Shown in pieces: positions 7,309 to 14,658 of a stretch of 17,267 nucleotides of DNA. Positions within the stretch are counted from its first letter, which is position 1. Each line of letters opens with the position of its first letter. This DNA is from Bacteroidota bacterium (GTDB lineage Bacteria; Bacteroidota; Bacteroidia; Flavobacteriales_D; Crocinitomicaceae): contig SBGS01000054.1 in the NCBI GenBank assembly GCA_006226555.1, positions 1-17,267 of the forward strand. The letters run 5' to 3'. Below the pieces are notes generated by a model. That model made no database searches and had not been told where the DNA came from. It saw only the letters and a program-made list of their open reading frames with translations. Position numbers and translations under genes: made by a program.

Positions 7309-9252
7309 ATGATCAAAATCACCCTACCGGACAATTCTGTCAGGGAAGTTGAAAAAGGAACAACTGCCCTTGACATTGCGATGAGTATTTCTGAAGGGCT
7401 GGCACGTAACGTATTGTCTGCCAAAGTGAATGGAGAAGTGATCGATGCCACCAGGCCGATCAATGAGGATGCTACATTGCAATTATTGACCTGGAATGAC
7501 GATGAGGGTAAGTCCACAATGTGGCACTCTTCTGCTCACCTCATGGCTGAAGCGATCGAATTCTATTATCCCGGAGTAAAATTAGCCATCGGTCCCCCGA
7601 TCAAAAACGGGTTTTATTACGATGTCGACTTCATGGATTACGAAATAACGGAAGCAGACCTTATCAAGATCGAAGAAAAGATGAAGGAACTCGCGAAAGC
7701 GAAAAACCCTTATATCAGACAAGAAATTTCGAAAGTCGAGGCTATCAAGTACTTTGAACAAAAAGGAGATGAGTACAAACTCGAACTGTTAGAGGATCTC
7801 GAAGACGGTACGATAACATTCTATACGCAAGGAGAGTTCACGGATCTTTGTCGCGGACCACATATTCCAAACACTGGATACATAAAGGCCGTTAAGCTAA
7901 CTTCCATTGCAGGTGCTTATTGGAGAGGCGATGAGAATCGTAAGCAGCTGACACGTATTTATGGCGTTACATTCCCAAAAGCGTCTGAGCTAAGTGAGTA
8001 TCTGGAGAAAGTTGAAATGGCAAAGGCGCGGGACCACAGAAAACTTGGAAAAGAGCTTGAGCTGTTTACTTTTTCTCAAAAAGTAGGACAAGGACTTCCT
8101 TTGTGGCTACCAAAAGGAGCTGCATTGCGTGAGCGTCTTGAAAACTTCCTGAAGAAAGCTCAAAGAAAAGCAGGTTACGACCAGGTTATATCTCCACATA
8201 TTGGAAATAAGGAGTTGTATGTAACTTCGGGACACTATGCGAAATACGGTAAGGATTCATTCCAACCGATCAACACGCCGGATGAAGGAGAGGAATTCTT
8301 GTTGAAGCCGATGAACTGTCCACATCACTGTGAGATATTCAAATCTAAACCAAGATCTTACAAGGATCTTCCTGCTCGATTTGCAGAATTCGGAACGGTA
8401 TACAGATATGAGCAGTCCGGAGAGCTGCACGGACTTACGCGTGTTCGTGGGTTTACTCAGGACGATGCACACATCTTCTGTACTCAGGATCAAGTAAAAG
8501 ATGAGTTCAAAAAAGTAATTGACCTCGTTTTATACATCTTTAAAACGCTTGATTTCTCAAACTTTAAAGCTCAAATTTCTCTGCGTGACCCTGATGCCCC
8601 TGAAAAATACATCGGCTCAAAGGAAAATTGGGAAAAGGCGGAGCAGGCGATCATAGAAGCTGCAGCGGAAAAGAGCTTGAATACAGTGGTAGAATATGGT
8701 GAAGCAGCCTTCTACGGACCAAAACTTGACTTCATGGTTGAGGATGCTTTGGGAAGAGAATGGCAGCTTGGGACTATTCAGGTTGATTACAACCTACCTG
8801 AACGCTTTGAGCTCGAATATACTGGAGCGGATAACCAAAAGCATCGTCCGGTAATGATACACCGTGCTCCGTTTGGTTCAATGGAACGATTTGTTGCAGT
8901 TCTTCTGGAGCACTGTGCAGGTGACTTCCCATTGTGGTTAACTACTGATCAATTTGCGATTTTACCGATCAGTGAGAAGTACAATGATTACGCTCAAAAA
9001 GTTTTGGATTTGCTAAATAATTACGATATTCGCGGATTCGTTGACGATCGTAACGAAAAGATAGGCAAGAAGATACGTGAAGCGGAGATCGGAAAGATCC
9101 CGTTCATGTTGATAGTTGGAGAGCAAGAAGCTTTAAATGAGCAAGTTTCTGTTCGCCAGCGCGGTGAAGGAGATAAAGGATCTCTTACCGTTAAAGAGTT
9201 TGCCAATCTGGTTACGGAACTCACTGAAAAAGAATTAGCTTTTAACGATTAA
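7309..9252 (+). CDS. thrS: Threonyl-tRNA synthetase
   Basis: ThrS charges tRNA-Thr with threonine in the cytosol and removes mischarged serine. At 647 residues it is full length. Domains in order: TGS (1-61); the editing domain with H73-x3-H77 and C181-R-G-P-H185; the class II catalytic core with the zinc ligands Cys337 (M-N-C-P-H-H), His388 (D-D-A-H-I-F) and His518 (V-M-I-H-R-A); motif 2 around V-Y-R-Y-E-Q-S-G-E-L-H-G (364-375); and the C-terminal anticodon-binding domain (about 545-640). All catalytic and editing residues are present. It is the first gene of a thrS-infC-rpmI-rplT cluster, a conserved bacterial order, with infC starting 7 nt after its stop codon. Confidence 0.98.
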   Translation: MIKITLPDNSVREVEKGTTALDIAMSISEGLARNVLSAKVNGEVIDATRPINEDATLQLLTWNDDEGKSTMWHSSAHLMAEAIEFYYPGVKLAIGPPIKNGFYYDVDFMDYEITEADLIKIEEKMKELAKAKNPYIRQEISKVEAIKYFEQKGDEYKLELLEDLEDGTITFYTQGEFTDLCRGPHIPNTGYIKAVKLTSIAGAYWRGDENRKQLTRIYGVTFPKASELSEYLEKVEMAKARDHRKLGKELELFTFSQKVGQGLPLWLPKGAALRERLENFLKKAQRKAGYDQVISPHIGNKELYVTSGHYAKYGKDSFQPINTPDEGEEFLLKPMNCPHHCEIFKSKPRSYKDLPARFAEFGTVYRYEQSGELHGLTRVRGFTQDDAHIFCTQDQVKDEFKKVIDLVLYIFKTLDFSNFKAQISLRDPDAPEKYIGSKENWEKAEQAIIEAAAEKSLNTVVEYGEAAFYGPKLDFMVEDALGREWQLGTIQVDYNLPERFELEYTGADNQKHRPVMIHRAPFGSMERFVAVLLEHCAGDFPLWLTTDQFAILPISEKYNDYAQKVLDLLNNYDIRGFVDDRNEKIGKKIREAEIGKIPFMLIVGEQEALNEQVSVRQRGEGDKGSLTVKEFANLVTELTEKELAFND

Positions 9253-9259
9253 CAACTTA

Positions 9260-9808
9260 ATGAGAAAACCTGGAAGAAAGAATTTTGTAAAAAGGGAAGA
9301 AACTGAACAGCACAGGATCAATGAAAAAATCACTGCTCGTCAGATCCGATTGGTATTGGAAGGTGAGGAACCGAAAGTAATGACGGTTGCTGAAGCCAGA
9401 AAACTTGCCGAAGAACAGGAACTCGACCTTGTTGAAATCTCTCCAAAAGCTGATCCACCGGTGTGCAAGATCATGGACTACCGTAAGTTCTTGTATAACC
9501 AAAAGAAAAAACAAAAAGAGCTGAAAGCCAAGCAAAGTAAGATCATCATTAAAGAGATCCGTTTTGGACCAAACACAGATGATCACGATTTCAACTTTAA
9601 ACTGGCTCACGCTAAAAAATTCCTGGAGGAAGGAAGTAAAGTGAAGGCTTACGTATTCTTCAAAGGACGTACGATCGTCTTTAAAGATCGTGGAGAAATC
9701 CTTTTGCTGAAACTTGCTCAGGAGCTGGCGGATGTTGGAGTAATCGAACAAATGCCACAATTAGAGGGTAAAAAGATGATCATTATGATCAACCCGAAAA
9801 AGAAATAG
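9260..9808 (+). CDS. infC: Translation initiation factor IF-3
   Basis: This 182-residue protein binds the 30S subunit, keeps it apart from 50S and checks the start codon and initiator tRNA. The N-domain begins at H-R-I-N-E-K-I (18-24) and ends at the IF-3 signature K-I-M-D-Y-R-K-F-L-Y (70-79). A lysine-rich linker follows, then the C-domain with E-I-R-F-G-P (99-104) and a basic tail. The ATG at 9260 gives a short basic extension of about 17 residues before the conserved core. An in-frame ATT occurs four codons upstream at 9248, overlapping the thrS stop. AUU starts are known for infC in other bacteria, where they allow self-repression, so the start should be checked. It lies inside the thrS-infC-rpmI-rplT operon. 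Confidence 0.97.
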   Translation: MRKPGRKNFVKREETEQHRINEKITARQIRLVLEGEEPKVMTVAEARKLAEEQELDLVEISPKADPPVCKIMDYRKFLYNQKKKQKELKAKQSKIIIKEIRFGPNTDDHDFNFKLAHAKKFLEEGSKVKAYVFFKGRTIVFKDRGEILLLKLAQELADVGVIEQMPQLEGKKMIIMINPKKK

Positions 9809-9819
9809 AATTAAAAAAG

Positions 9820-9831
9820 CTGATATAGCGT
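9820..9831. repeat. Left arm of a 12-nt complementary pair bracketing rpmI-rplT
   Basis: CTGATATAGCGT lies in the 41-nt infC-rpmI spacer, 18 nt before the rpmI ATG. It is the exact reverse complement of 10510-10521, just upstream of the operon terminator. Pairing in the mRNA would join the rpmI leader to the rplT 3' end. Confidence 0.45.
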
Positions 9832-9849
9832 CAATTAAAACAAAGAGAG

Positions 9850-10047
9850 ATGCCAAAAATGAAAACTAAATCCAGTGCGAAGAAGAGATTCACAATCACT
9901 GGAAGCGGTAAAATTAAAAGAAAGCACGCTTTCAAGTCGCACATCTTAACTAAGAAGTCGACTAAACAAAAGCGTAACCTTACTCACGCAGGTTTGGTTC
10001 ACAAATCTGATGAGGGGAATATTAAAGAACAATTGTGCATGAAATAA
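9850..10047 (+). CDS. rpmI: 50S ribosomal protein L35
   Basis: This 65-residue, strongly basic protein starts M-P-K-M-K-T-K-S-S-A-K-K-R-F and contains K-R-K-H-A-F-K-S-H and L-T-K-K-S, the standard L35 pattern. L35 binds 23S rRNA in the large subunit. It sits between infC (41 nt upstream) and rplT (104 nt downstream), its usual position. The stop codon lies inside the bulge of a stable hairpin (10033-10073), so translation of this gene and folding of that hairpin would interfere with each other. Confidence 0.97.
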   Translation: MPKMKTKSSAKKRFTITGSGKIKRKHAFKSHILTKKSTKQKRNLTHAGLVHKSDEGNIKEQLCMK

Positions 10048-10073
10048 TCTGTCGAAAGACAGATCATGCATAG
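10033..10073 (+). promoter_or_regulatory. Stable hairpin over the rpmI stop codon, candidate L20 control site
   Basis: The outer stem TGCATGA/TCATGCA (10036-10042 with 10064-10070) can be extended by three pairs (G-U, U-A, U-G) to 10033/10073. A 5-nt bulge AATAA (10043-10047), containing the UAA stop of rpmI, lies on the 5' side only. The inner stem TCTGTC/GACAGA (10048-10053 with 10058-10063) is closed by a GAAA tetraloop. There is no T-tract, so it is not an intrinsic terminator. L20 is known to repress its own operon in other phyla by binding irregular mRNA helices that mimic 23S rRNA, so a regulatory role is plausible but unproven. Confidence 0.6.
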
Positions 10074-10151
10074 GTTTAAGTGTTTAACCAAGTAATGAGT
10101 ATATAAGCCATCTGAAATAGTGATGCACTCCTTATTAAAAAACTAAAAATT

Positions 10152-10499
10152 ATGCCAAGATCAGTAAATCATGTAGCTTCAAGAGCGCGTCGTAAGAACA
10201 TCATGAAGCACGCCAAAGGTTACTTTGGAAGAAGAAAAAACGTTTGGACTGTAGCGAAAAACGCCGTTGAAAAAGGGTGGTTGTACGCATACGAAGGACG
10301 TAAACAAAAGAAAAGAAACTTCCGTTCTTTGTGGATCACGCGTATTAACGCTGGTGCACGTCAACACGGAATGAGCTACTCTCAGTTCATGGGATTATTC
10401 AACAAAAGCGAAATGGAGCTTAACAGAAAAGTTCTTGCAGACCTTGCAATGAATCACCCTGAAGCTTTCAAAGCTGTTGTTGACGCTGTGAAGAAATAA
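10152..10499 (+). CDS. rplT: 50S ribosomal protein L20
   Basis: This 115-residue basic protein starts M-P-R-S-V-N-H-V-A-S-R-A-R-R and contains the family segments A-K-G-Y-F-G-R-R-K-N (21-30) and W-I-T-R-I-N-A-G-A-R (61-70). L20 is needed early in 50S assembly, where it binds 23S rRNA. In E. coli and B. subtilis it also acts as the translational repressor of its own operon. The 104-nt gap from rpmI is long for this operon and contains the hairpin at 10033-10073 and a weaker one at 10073-10089 (GGTT/AACC). A strong terminator follows about 20 nt after the stop codon. Confidence 0.98.
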   Translation: MPRSVNHVASRARRKNIMKHAKGYFGRRKNVWTVAKNAVEKGWLYAYEGRKQKKRNFRSLWITRINAGARQHGMSYSQFMGLFNKSEMELNRKVLADLAMNHPEAFKAVVDAVKK

Positions 10500-10509
10500 G
10501 TTAAACTGT

Positions 10510-10521
10510 ACGCTATATCAG
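10510..10521. repeat. Right arm of a 12-nt complementary pair bracketing rpmI-rplT
   Basis: ACGCTATATCAG lies in the rplT 3' untranslated region and directly touches the 5' side of the terminator hairpin. It is the exact reverse complement of 9820-9831 in the rpmI leader. Confidence 0.45.
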
Positions 10522-10549
10522 AAAGGAGCTTCAATGAAGCTCCTTTTTT
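10522..10549 (+). terminator. Rho-independent terminator of the thrS-infC-rpmI-rplT operon
   Basis: AAAGGAGCTTC (10522-10532) pairs with GAAGCTCCTTT (10536-10546) around the loop AAT, followed by TTT, giving an 11-bp stem with a T-run. The stop codon of the convergent hydrolase gene (10548-10550) begins in this T-run. Read on the minus strand the stem is followed only by TTTC, so it is probably a weaker terminator for that gene. Confidence 0.92.
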
Positions 10550-11447
10550 ATTTTATCGAAATTGTACGCTCGGTTTGTCTAAGAATATTGGGATAGAGCA
10601 CATCATTGTATATAAAGTCCACTATCTCAATAAAACAGAATTTCGTTGGTTTACCGGACCATTCGTGCGACCCACCAACAATAGAATAAAGAAAATAAGC
10701 TGTCCCCAACCCCTTTAAACGCTGTGCGATCGGTCCTGCGCCGTATAACATTAAAAATCCGGGGTCATCTCCTCCGCAGTAATGATGAGGAGCTACATGA
10801 TATGGAACATAAGCATCACCTGTTCCATGAAATAACTGAGTAGGAATAGCATTCTCAAAGTCAATATCATTCACATCGATCATTGCTCCTGCCATACTTA
10901 TCACCCCTGCAAACTTGTGATTATCCAAAGAATCCATGTATTTCGTTCTGAAGGCAAGCTGTAATACTGTTTCAGCTCCTGCACTTGAACCAATTAAAAT
11001 GATCTTGTCAGGATCGATCTCAAACTGTGCATCTTTCACAATACGTTTAATTGCTTGCAGCACATCCTGAGCTGCATTATCAATAGCTCCTCTTTTTTGA
11101 TCGGCTGTAACGTCACAACCAAGACCTATATCTTTCATGGTTAGCCTGTACGAAACTGAGGCAAATGCATACCCCCTGGCCGCAAGACGTTTACCAAAAT
11201 AAATGATCCCCCTGTTATCTCTCTCGCCCATTGAGAAGCCTCCACCATGCACATAAATCACCAATGGAAGTTTTCCTTTAGCATCCTTCGCACGGTAAAA
11301 ATCAAACTCCAACGTTTCATTGGTTATCGTAGTATATTCATAGGTATTCTTGTCAATCTTCTTATAAATACTATCATAATAGAGCTCCTGTCCTATCGAA
11401 AAATTAATAGTCAGTATTATAATGGAAAATAAAAGGTATAAACGCAT
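10548..11447 (-). CDS. Secreted alpha/beta-hydrolase (HSL/BD-FAE-type esterase)
   Basis: This 299-residue protein has a signal peptide of about 19 residues (hydrophobic stretch ending S-I-G before Q20) with no lipobox cysteine, so it should be periplasmic or secreted. The catalytic features of a serine esterase are visible: the oxyanion motif H67-G-G-G (after V-I-Y-V), nucleophile Ser155 in G-S-S-A-G (153-157), Asp211 in H-G-T-G-D-A-Y-V-P, and His261 in G-G-S-H-E-W. The HGGG/GxSAG pairing is that of the hormone-sensitive-lipase and BD-FAE-like esterases, which act on carboxyl esters. The substrate cannot be told from sequence. Its stop codon overlaps the tail of the rplT terminator, and its own promoter lies just after the dnaK terminator. 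It is probably transcribed alone. Confidence 0.9.
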   Translation of the reverse strand: MRLYLLFSIIILTINFSIGQELYYDSIYKKIDKNTYEYTTITNETLEFDFYRAKDAKGKLPLVIYVHGGGFSMGERDNRGIIYFGKRLAARGYAFASVSYRLTMKDIGLGCDVTADQKRGAIDNAAQDVLQAIKRIVKDAQFEIDPDKIILIGSSAGAETVLQLAFRTKYMDSLDNHKFAGVISMAGAMIDVNDIDFENAIPTQLFHGTGDAYVPYHVAPHHYCGGDDPGFLMLYGAGPIAQRLKGLGTAYFLYSIVGGSHEWSGKPTKFCFIEIVDFIYNDVLYPNILRQTERTISIK

Positions 11448-11466
11448 TTTGGGTGTTTTGTTTTAT

Positions 11467-11474
11467 CAAATATA
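11467..11474 (-). promoter_or_regulatory. Candidate -7 element TATATTTG for the esterase gene
   Basis: On the minus strand TATATTTG matches TAnnTTTG exactly and lies 19 nt before the ATG at 11447, between that gene and the dnaK terminator. A -33 TTG is not evident. Confidence 0.45.
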
Positions 11475-11492
11475 AATAGAAGACGGTATCAT

Positions 11493-11523
11493 AAAAAAAG
11501 GGACAGTAAAAACTGCCCCTTTT
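11493..11523 (-). terminator. dnaK: Rho-independent terminator of dnaK
   Basis: On the minus strand AAAAGGGGCAGT pairs with ACTGTCCCTTTT (one G-U pair) around a T-rich loop and continues into a T-run (seven T in total after CCC). It lies about 18 nt after the dnaK stop codon. Confidence 0.9.
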
Positions 11524-11541
11524 GTCTAACGAATTAATTAT

Positions 11542-13443
11542 TTACTTTTCGTTTACTTCCTCGAAGTCAACATCCGTAACTTCATCACCAGCATTCGCAG
11601 AGTCTGAATCCGTACTTCCTCCTTGTGCTCCGCCATCCGCATTTGATGCATTATACATGTCCTGCGACGCAGCCTGGAATACTTCATTCAACTTATCGAT
11701 AGCCGGTTGAAGATTTGCTACATTCTTCGCTTCAAACTCCTTCTTCAATTCTGCAAGCGCATCTTCGATAGGTTGTTTTTTATCAGCAGGGATCTTATCC
11801 CCATACTCCTTCAACTGACGCTCCGTCTGGAAGATCATCGAATCTGCCTTGTTGATCAACTCAGCCTCTTCTCTACGCTTTTGATCAGCTTCCGCATTTG
11901 ATTCTGCCTCAGCTTTCATTCTAGCGATCTCGTCTTCAGATAATCCAGAAGAAGCCTCGATCTTGATAGACTGCTCTTTACCAGTTCCTTTATCTTTTGC
12001 AGATATATTCATAATACCGTTCGCATCGATATCAAAGGTCACCTCGATCTGAGGAACACCTCTTGGTGCAGGTGGTATATCTGTAAGCTGGAATCTTCCA
12101 AGCGTTTTGTTATCTGCTGCCATCGGACGTTCACCTTGTAACACGTGTATATCAACTGATGGCTGATTATCAGATGCTGTCGAGAACACTTCCGACTTCT
12201 TAGTTGGAATTGTTGTATTCGCCTCGATCAATTTCGTGAATACTCCTCCCATTGTCTCAATACCGAGAGAAAGTGGTGTTACATCCAGAAGAAGTACATC
12301 TTTCACTTCACCTGTCAATACTCCTCCCTGAATTGCTGCTCCGATCGCTACAACTTCATCTGGATTTACTCCTTTTGAAGCCTCTTTACCGAAGAAGTTC
12401 TTTACAGCTTCCTGAATGATCGGAATACGAGTAGAACCTCCTACTAAGATCACCTCATCAATATCACTTGTAGATAAACCTGCATTTTTTAATGCTGAAC
12501 GACAAGGCGCGATTGTACGTTCTACGATATCCGAGATCAATTGCTCAAACTTCGCTCTTTGTAACGTGCGCACCAAGTGCTTCGGAATACCATCTACCGG
12601 CATAATGTATGGCAGGTTGATCTCTGTAGAAGTGGATGAAGACAACTCGATCTTTGCTTTCTCAGCAGCTTCCTTCAAACGCTGAAGCGCCATTGGGTCT
12701 TTGCGAAGATCAACTCCTTCATCATTTTTAAACTCCTCTGCCAACCAGTTGATGATCGCATTATCCACATCATCCCCTCCAAGGTGAGTATCACCATCCG
12801 TTGCTAACACTTCGAATACCCCATCACCAAGCTCTAAAACTGATACGTCATGCGTACCACCTCCGAAGTCGAATACTACGATCTTCTGATCAATTCCCTT
12901 CTTATCCAAACCATAAGCAAGTGCAGCAGCTGTAGGCTCGTTAATAATACGTTTGATCGTTAAACCAGCGATTTCTCCTGCTTCTTTTGTAGCCTGACGC
13001 TGTGCGTCATTAAAATATGCAGGAACTGTAACTACCGCTTCAGTAACTTCCTGTCCAAGATAATCTTCTGCAGTCTTCTTCATTTTCTGAAGGATCATTG
13101 CAGAAATCTCTTGTGGAGTATATTTTCTGTCATCAATTAATACTCTTGGTGTATTGTTATCACCTTTCACCATCTCGTATGGTACTCTTTCAGCTTCTGC
13201 TTTTGTATCATCATATGATGATCCCATGAAACGCTTAATTGAGTATATTGTTTTCTGTGGGTTGGTAATCGCCTGACGTTTTGCAGGATCTCCAACCTTA
13301 CGCTCACCTCCCTCAACAAATGCTACTACTGAAGGTGTAGTTCTCTTTCCCTCAGAGTTGGCGATCACTACAGGTTCATTCCCCTCCATCACCGCAACAC
13401 ACGAGTTCGTAGTTCCTAAGTCTATTCCAATTATTTTTCCCAT
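11542..13443 (-). CDS. dnaK: Molecular chaperone DnaK (Hsp70)
   Basis: This full-length 633-residue Hsp70 is a cytosolic ATP-driven chaperone that works with DnaJ and GrpE. The ATPase domain starts with I-G-I-D-L-G-T-T-N-S-C (5-15), the second phosphate loop is F-D-F-G-G-G-T-H-D-V-S (191-201), and the adenosine loop is V-G-G-S-T-R-I-P (334-341). The linker D-V-L-L-L-D-V-T-P-L-S-L (382-393) leads to the substrate-binding beta domain, the helical lid, and an acidic tail ending D-F-E-E-V-N-E-K. The loop has His198 where many DnaK proteins have Phe. I believe this is common in Bacteroidota, so I do not read it as a defect. dnaJ and grpE are not adjacent. No CIRCE element is seen upstream. Confidence 0.98.
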   Translation of the reverse strand: MGKIIGIDLGTTNSCVAVMEGNEPVVIANSEGKRTTPSVVAFVEGGERKVGDPAKRQAITNPQKTIYSIKRFMGSSYDDTKAEAERVPYEMVKGDNNTPRVLIDDRKYTPQEISAMILQKMKKTAEDYLGQEVTEAVVTVPAYFNDAQRQATKEAGEIAGLTIKRIINEPTAAALAYGLDKKGIDQKIVVFDFGGGTHDVSVLELGDGVFEVLATDGDTHLGGDDVDNAIINWLAEEFKNDEGVDLRKDPMALQRLKEAAEKAKIELSSSTSTEINLPYIMPVDGIPKHLVRTLQRAKFEQLISDIVERTIAPCRSALKNAGLSTSDIDEVILVGGSTRIPIIQEAVKNFFGKEASKGVNPDEVVAIGAAIQGGVLTGEVKDVLLLDVTPLSLGIETMGGVFTKLIEANTTIPTKKSEVFSTASDNQPSVDIHVLQGERPMAADNKTLGRFQLTDIPPAPRGVPQIEVTFDIDANGIMNISAKDKGTGKEQSIKIEASSGLSEDEIARMKAEAESNAEADQKRREEAELINKADSMIFQTERQLKEYGDKIPADKKQPIEDALAELKKEFEAKNVANLQPAIDKLNEVFQAASQDMYNASNADGGAQGGSTDSDSANAGDEVTDVDFEEVNEK

Positions 13444-13575
13444 GACTATATATTTTCTAAATCATTAAAACTGGTTTCCTATAGTCAAAGGTTATGCCAC
13501 CCGAAAAGAAGCGGATAAAATATGACAAGTTGAATGGAAAACTGACGAATTTTTCTTTGGAAAGGAATTTAATCA

Positions 13576-13586
13576 GACAGATTGTC
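13576..13586. repeat. Short dyad GACA-N3-TGTC in the region upstream of dnaK
   Basis: The 153-nt gap between the M23 gene and dnaK (13444-13596) contains GACA (13576-13579) and TGTC (13583-13586). Further TGAC copies lie at 13523 and 13543. These could be operator half-sites or chance. No clear TAnnTTTG/-33 pair and no CIRCE sequence were found. The closest -7-like box is AACCTTTG on the minus strand at 13493-13486. Confidence 0.25.
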
Positions 13587-13596
13587 AGTATTTGAA

Positions 13597-14568
13597 TTAG
13601 TCAAGTGCAACATTAGAGTTGTTTGACATCTCTATGAGCTGCTCATATTGTTCAGGAGAAAGATCTGAATGGAAATATCCGATTGGATTCACTTTCGTTC
13701 CATCCTTGATTACTTCATAATGAAGATGTGGTCCTGTTGATTTACCTGTAGATCCGATCAAACCTATAAGCTCTCCTCTCTTTACTTTCTGCCCCACCTT
13801 CACCTTAAACGCACTCAAATGGGCATAGAGTGTTTGATACCCGAAACCGTGATCCACTATAATGCACTTTCCGTATCCCCAATTGTTGCTTTGTATCTCC
13901 TTTACTATTCCATCACCCGTAACAAAGACTTCTGTCCCTTTATTCGCAGTAAAATCTACTCCGGTATGCATATGTCTTGTCTTGTATACAGGGTCTATTC
14001 GATAACCAAATCCTGAAACTGCATGCTTCAGCTGAGTGTTTCTTACAGGCTGGATAGCGGGAACGCATGCGAGTAATTTCTCCTTTTGCTTTGCCAGCTT
14101 CACCAATTCATCAAACGACAACCGTTGTGCATGCAATCTTCTTTTGAGCGCATCGACATTTTGAGAAGTATTCTTTATCAATTCGCCGTTGGGTAAACGC
14201 AGCAGGTCATCATACTTATCACTTCCACCAGTACCCATTCTTCTGAGCTCTTCCGGAAATGATTTTGCATGTAATGCGAGACGATACATATTCTCATCTC
14301 GTCTTTCGATTTCATCAAGCACTTTGTTTGCCAGATCAACGTCCTGATTGATCCTCGAAAGTTCTGATTTCACAGCATCTAGTTCTGCTTTCAGCGCACG
14401 CTCCCTCGGACTATCTACCCCTCTCGCAAAGAAATATGCGGCAACACCAGCGAATAGAATATTAGGCGCCAACCAAAGCGCTATCTTCAATATTCGCGTT
14501 CCCCACGTTACCTTTACTTCCTCGTATGTGAGTGTTTTCGGATTATATCTATATTTTTTGCGTGTCAC
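13597..14568 (-). CDS. M23-family peptidoglycan endopeptidase, membrane-anchored, GTG start
   Basis: This 323-residue protein has a short cytoplasmic N-terminus containing K-K-Y-R-Y-N-P (4-10), one membrane helix at about 27-48, a coiled-coil stretch (about 55-95) and a C-terminal LytM/M23 domain (about 180-300). The zinc site is complete: H201-T-G-V-D205 and H281-L-H283, with the further active-site H250 in L-Y-A-H-L. It should cut peptide cross-links in the periplasm during cell-wall growth. The start codon is GTG at 14568-14566; no in-frame ATG was found just upstream, and the conserved-looking basic N-terminus supports this start. In many Bacteroidota this gene lies divergent to alaS; here a channel gene stands between them. 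Confidence 0.92.
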   Translation of the reverse strand: MTRKKYRYNPKTLTYEEVKVTWGTRILKIALWLAPNILFAGVAAYFFARGVDSPRERALKAELDAVKSELSRINQDVDLANKVLDEIERRDENMYRLALHAKSFPEELRRMGTGGSDKYDDLLRLPNGELIKNTSQNVDALKRRLHAQRLSFDELVKLAKQKEKLLACVPAIQPVRNTQLKHAVSGFGYRIDPVYKTRHMHTGVDFTANKGTEVFVTGDGIVKEIQSNNWGYGKCIIVDHGFGYQTLYAHLSAFKVKVGQKVKRGELIGLIGSTGKSTGPHLHYEVIKDGTKVNPIGYFHSDLSPEQYEQLIEMSNNSNVALD

Positions 14569-14572
14569 CGGA

Positions 14573-14580
14573 CAAAAATA
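14573..14580 (-). promoter_or_regulatory. Candidate -7 element TATTTTTG for the M23 peptidase gene
   Basis: On the minus strand TATTTTTG matches TAnnTTTG exactly and is followed by only 4 nt (TCCG) before the GTG start. This implies a leaderless or near-leaderless mRNA if it is used. No -33 TTG is visible. Confidence 0.4.
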
Positions 14581-14658
14581 CGAGCATTTTCCCGAGATAG
14601 CAGTTAAAAAAAGCTAAGAAACAGGCTTTTGCCTCAAGTCTAAGCGGTAGATTCTCTC

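Noticed and set aside
9257..9760. Long antisense open frame opposite infC
   Set aside because: It mirrors a conserved gene; the predicted protein is rich in F and S with no recognisable motif, as expected for a shadow frame.
10066..10095. Tiny frame (9 codons) after rpmI, ending TAATG, as a possible leader peptide for rplT
   Set aside because: Too short, its start is buried in the hairpin, and it has no amino-acid bias linked to attenuation.
13444..13596. CIRCE operator (TTAGCACTC-N9-GAGTGCTAA) upstream of dnaK
   Set aside because: Searched by eye on both strands; not present even in degenerate form.
14624..14635. GGCTTTTGCC mini-hairpin in the M23/mscS spacer as a terminator
   Set aside because: Only 3 bp of stem, no T-run after it, and it lies between divergent promoters where no terminator is needed.
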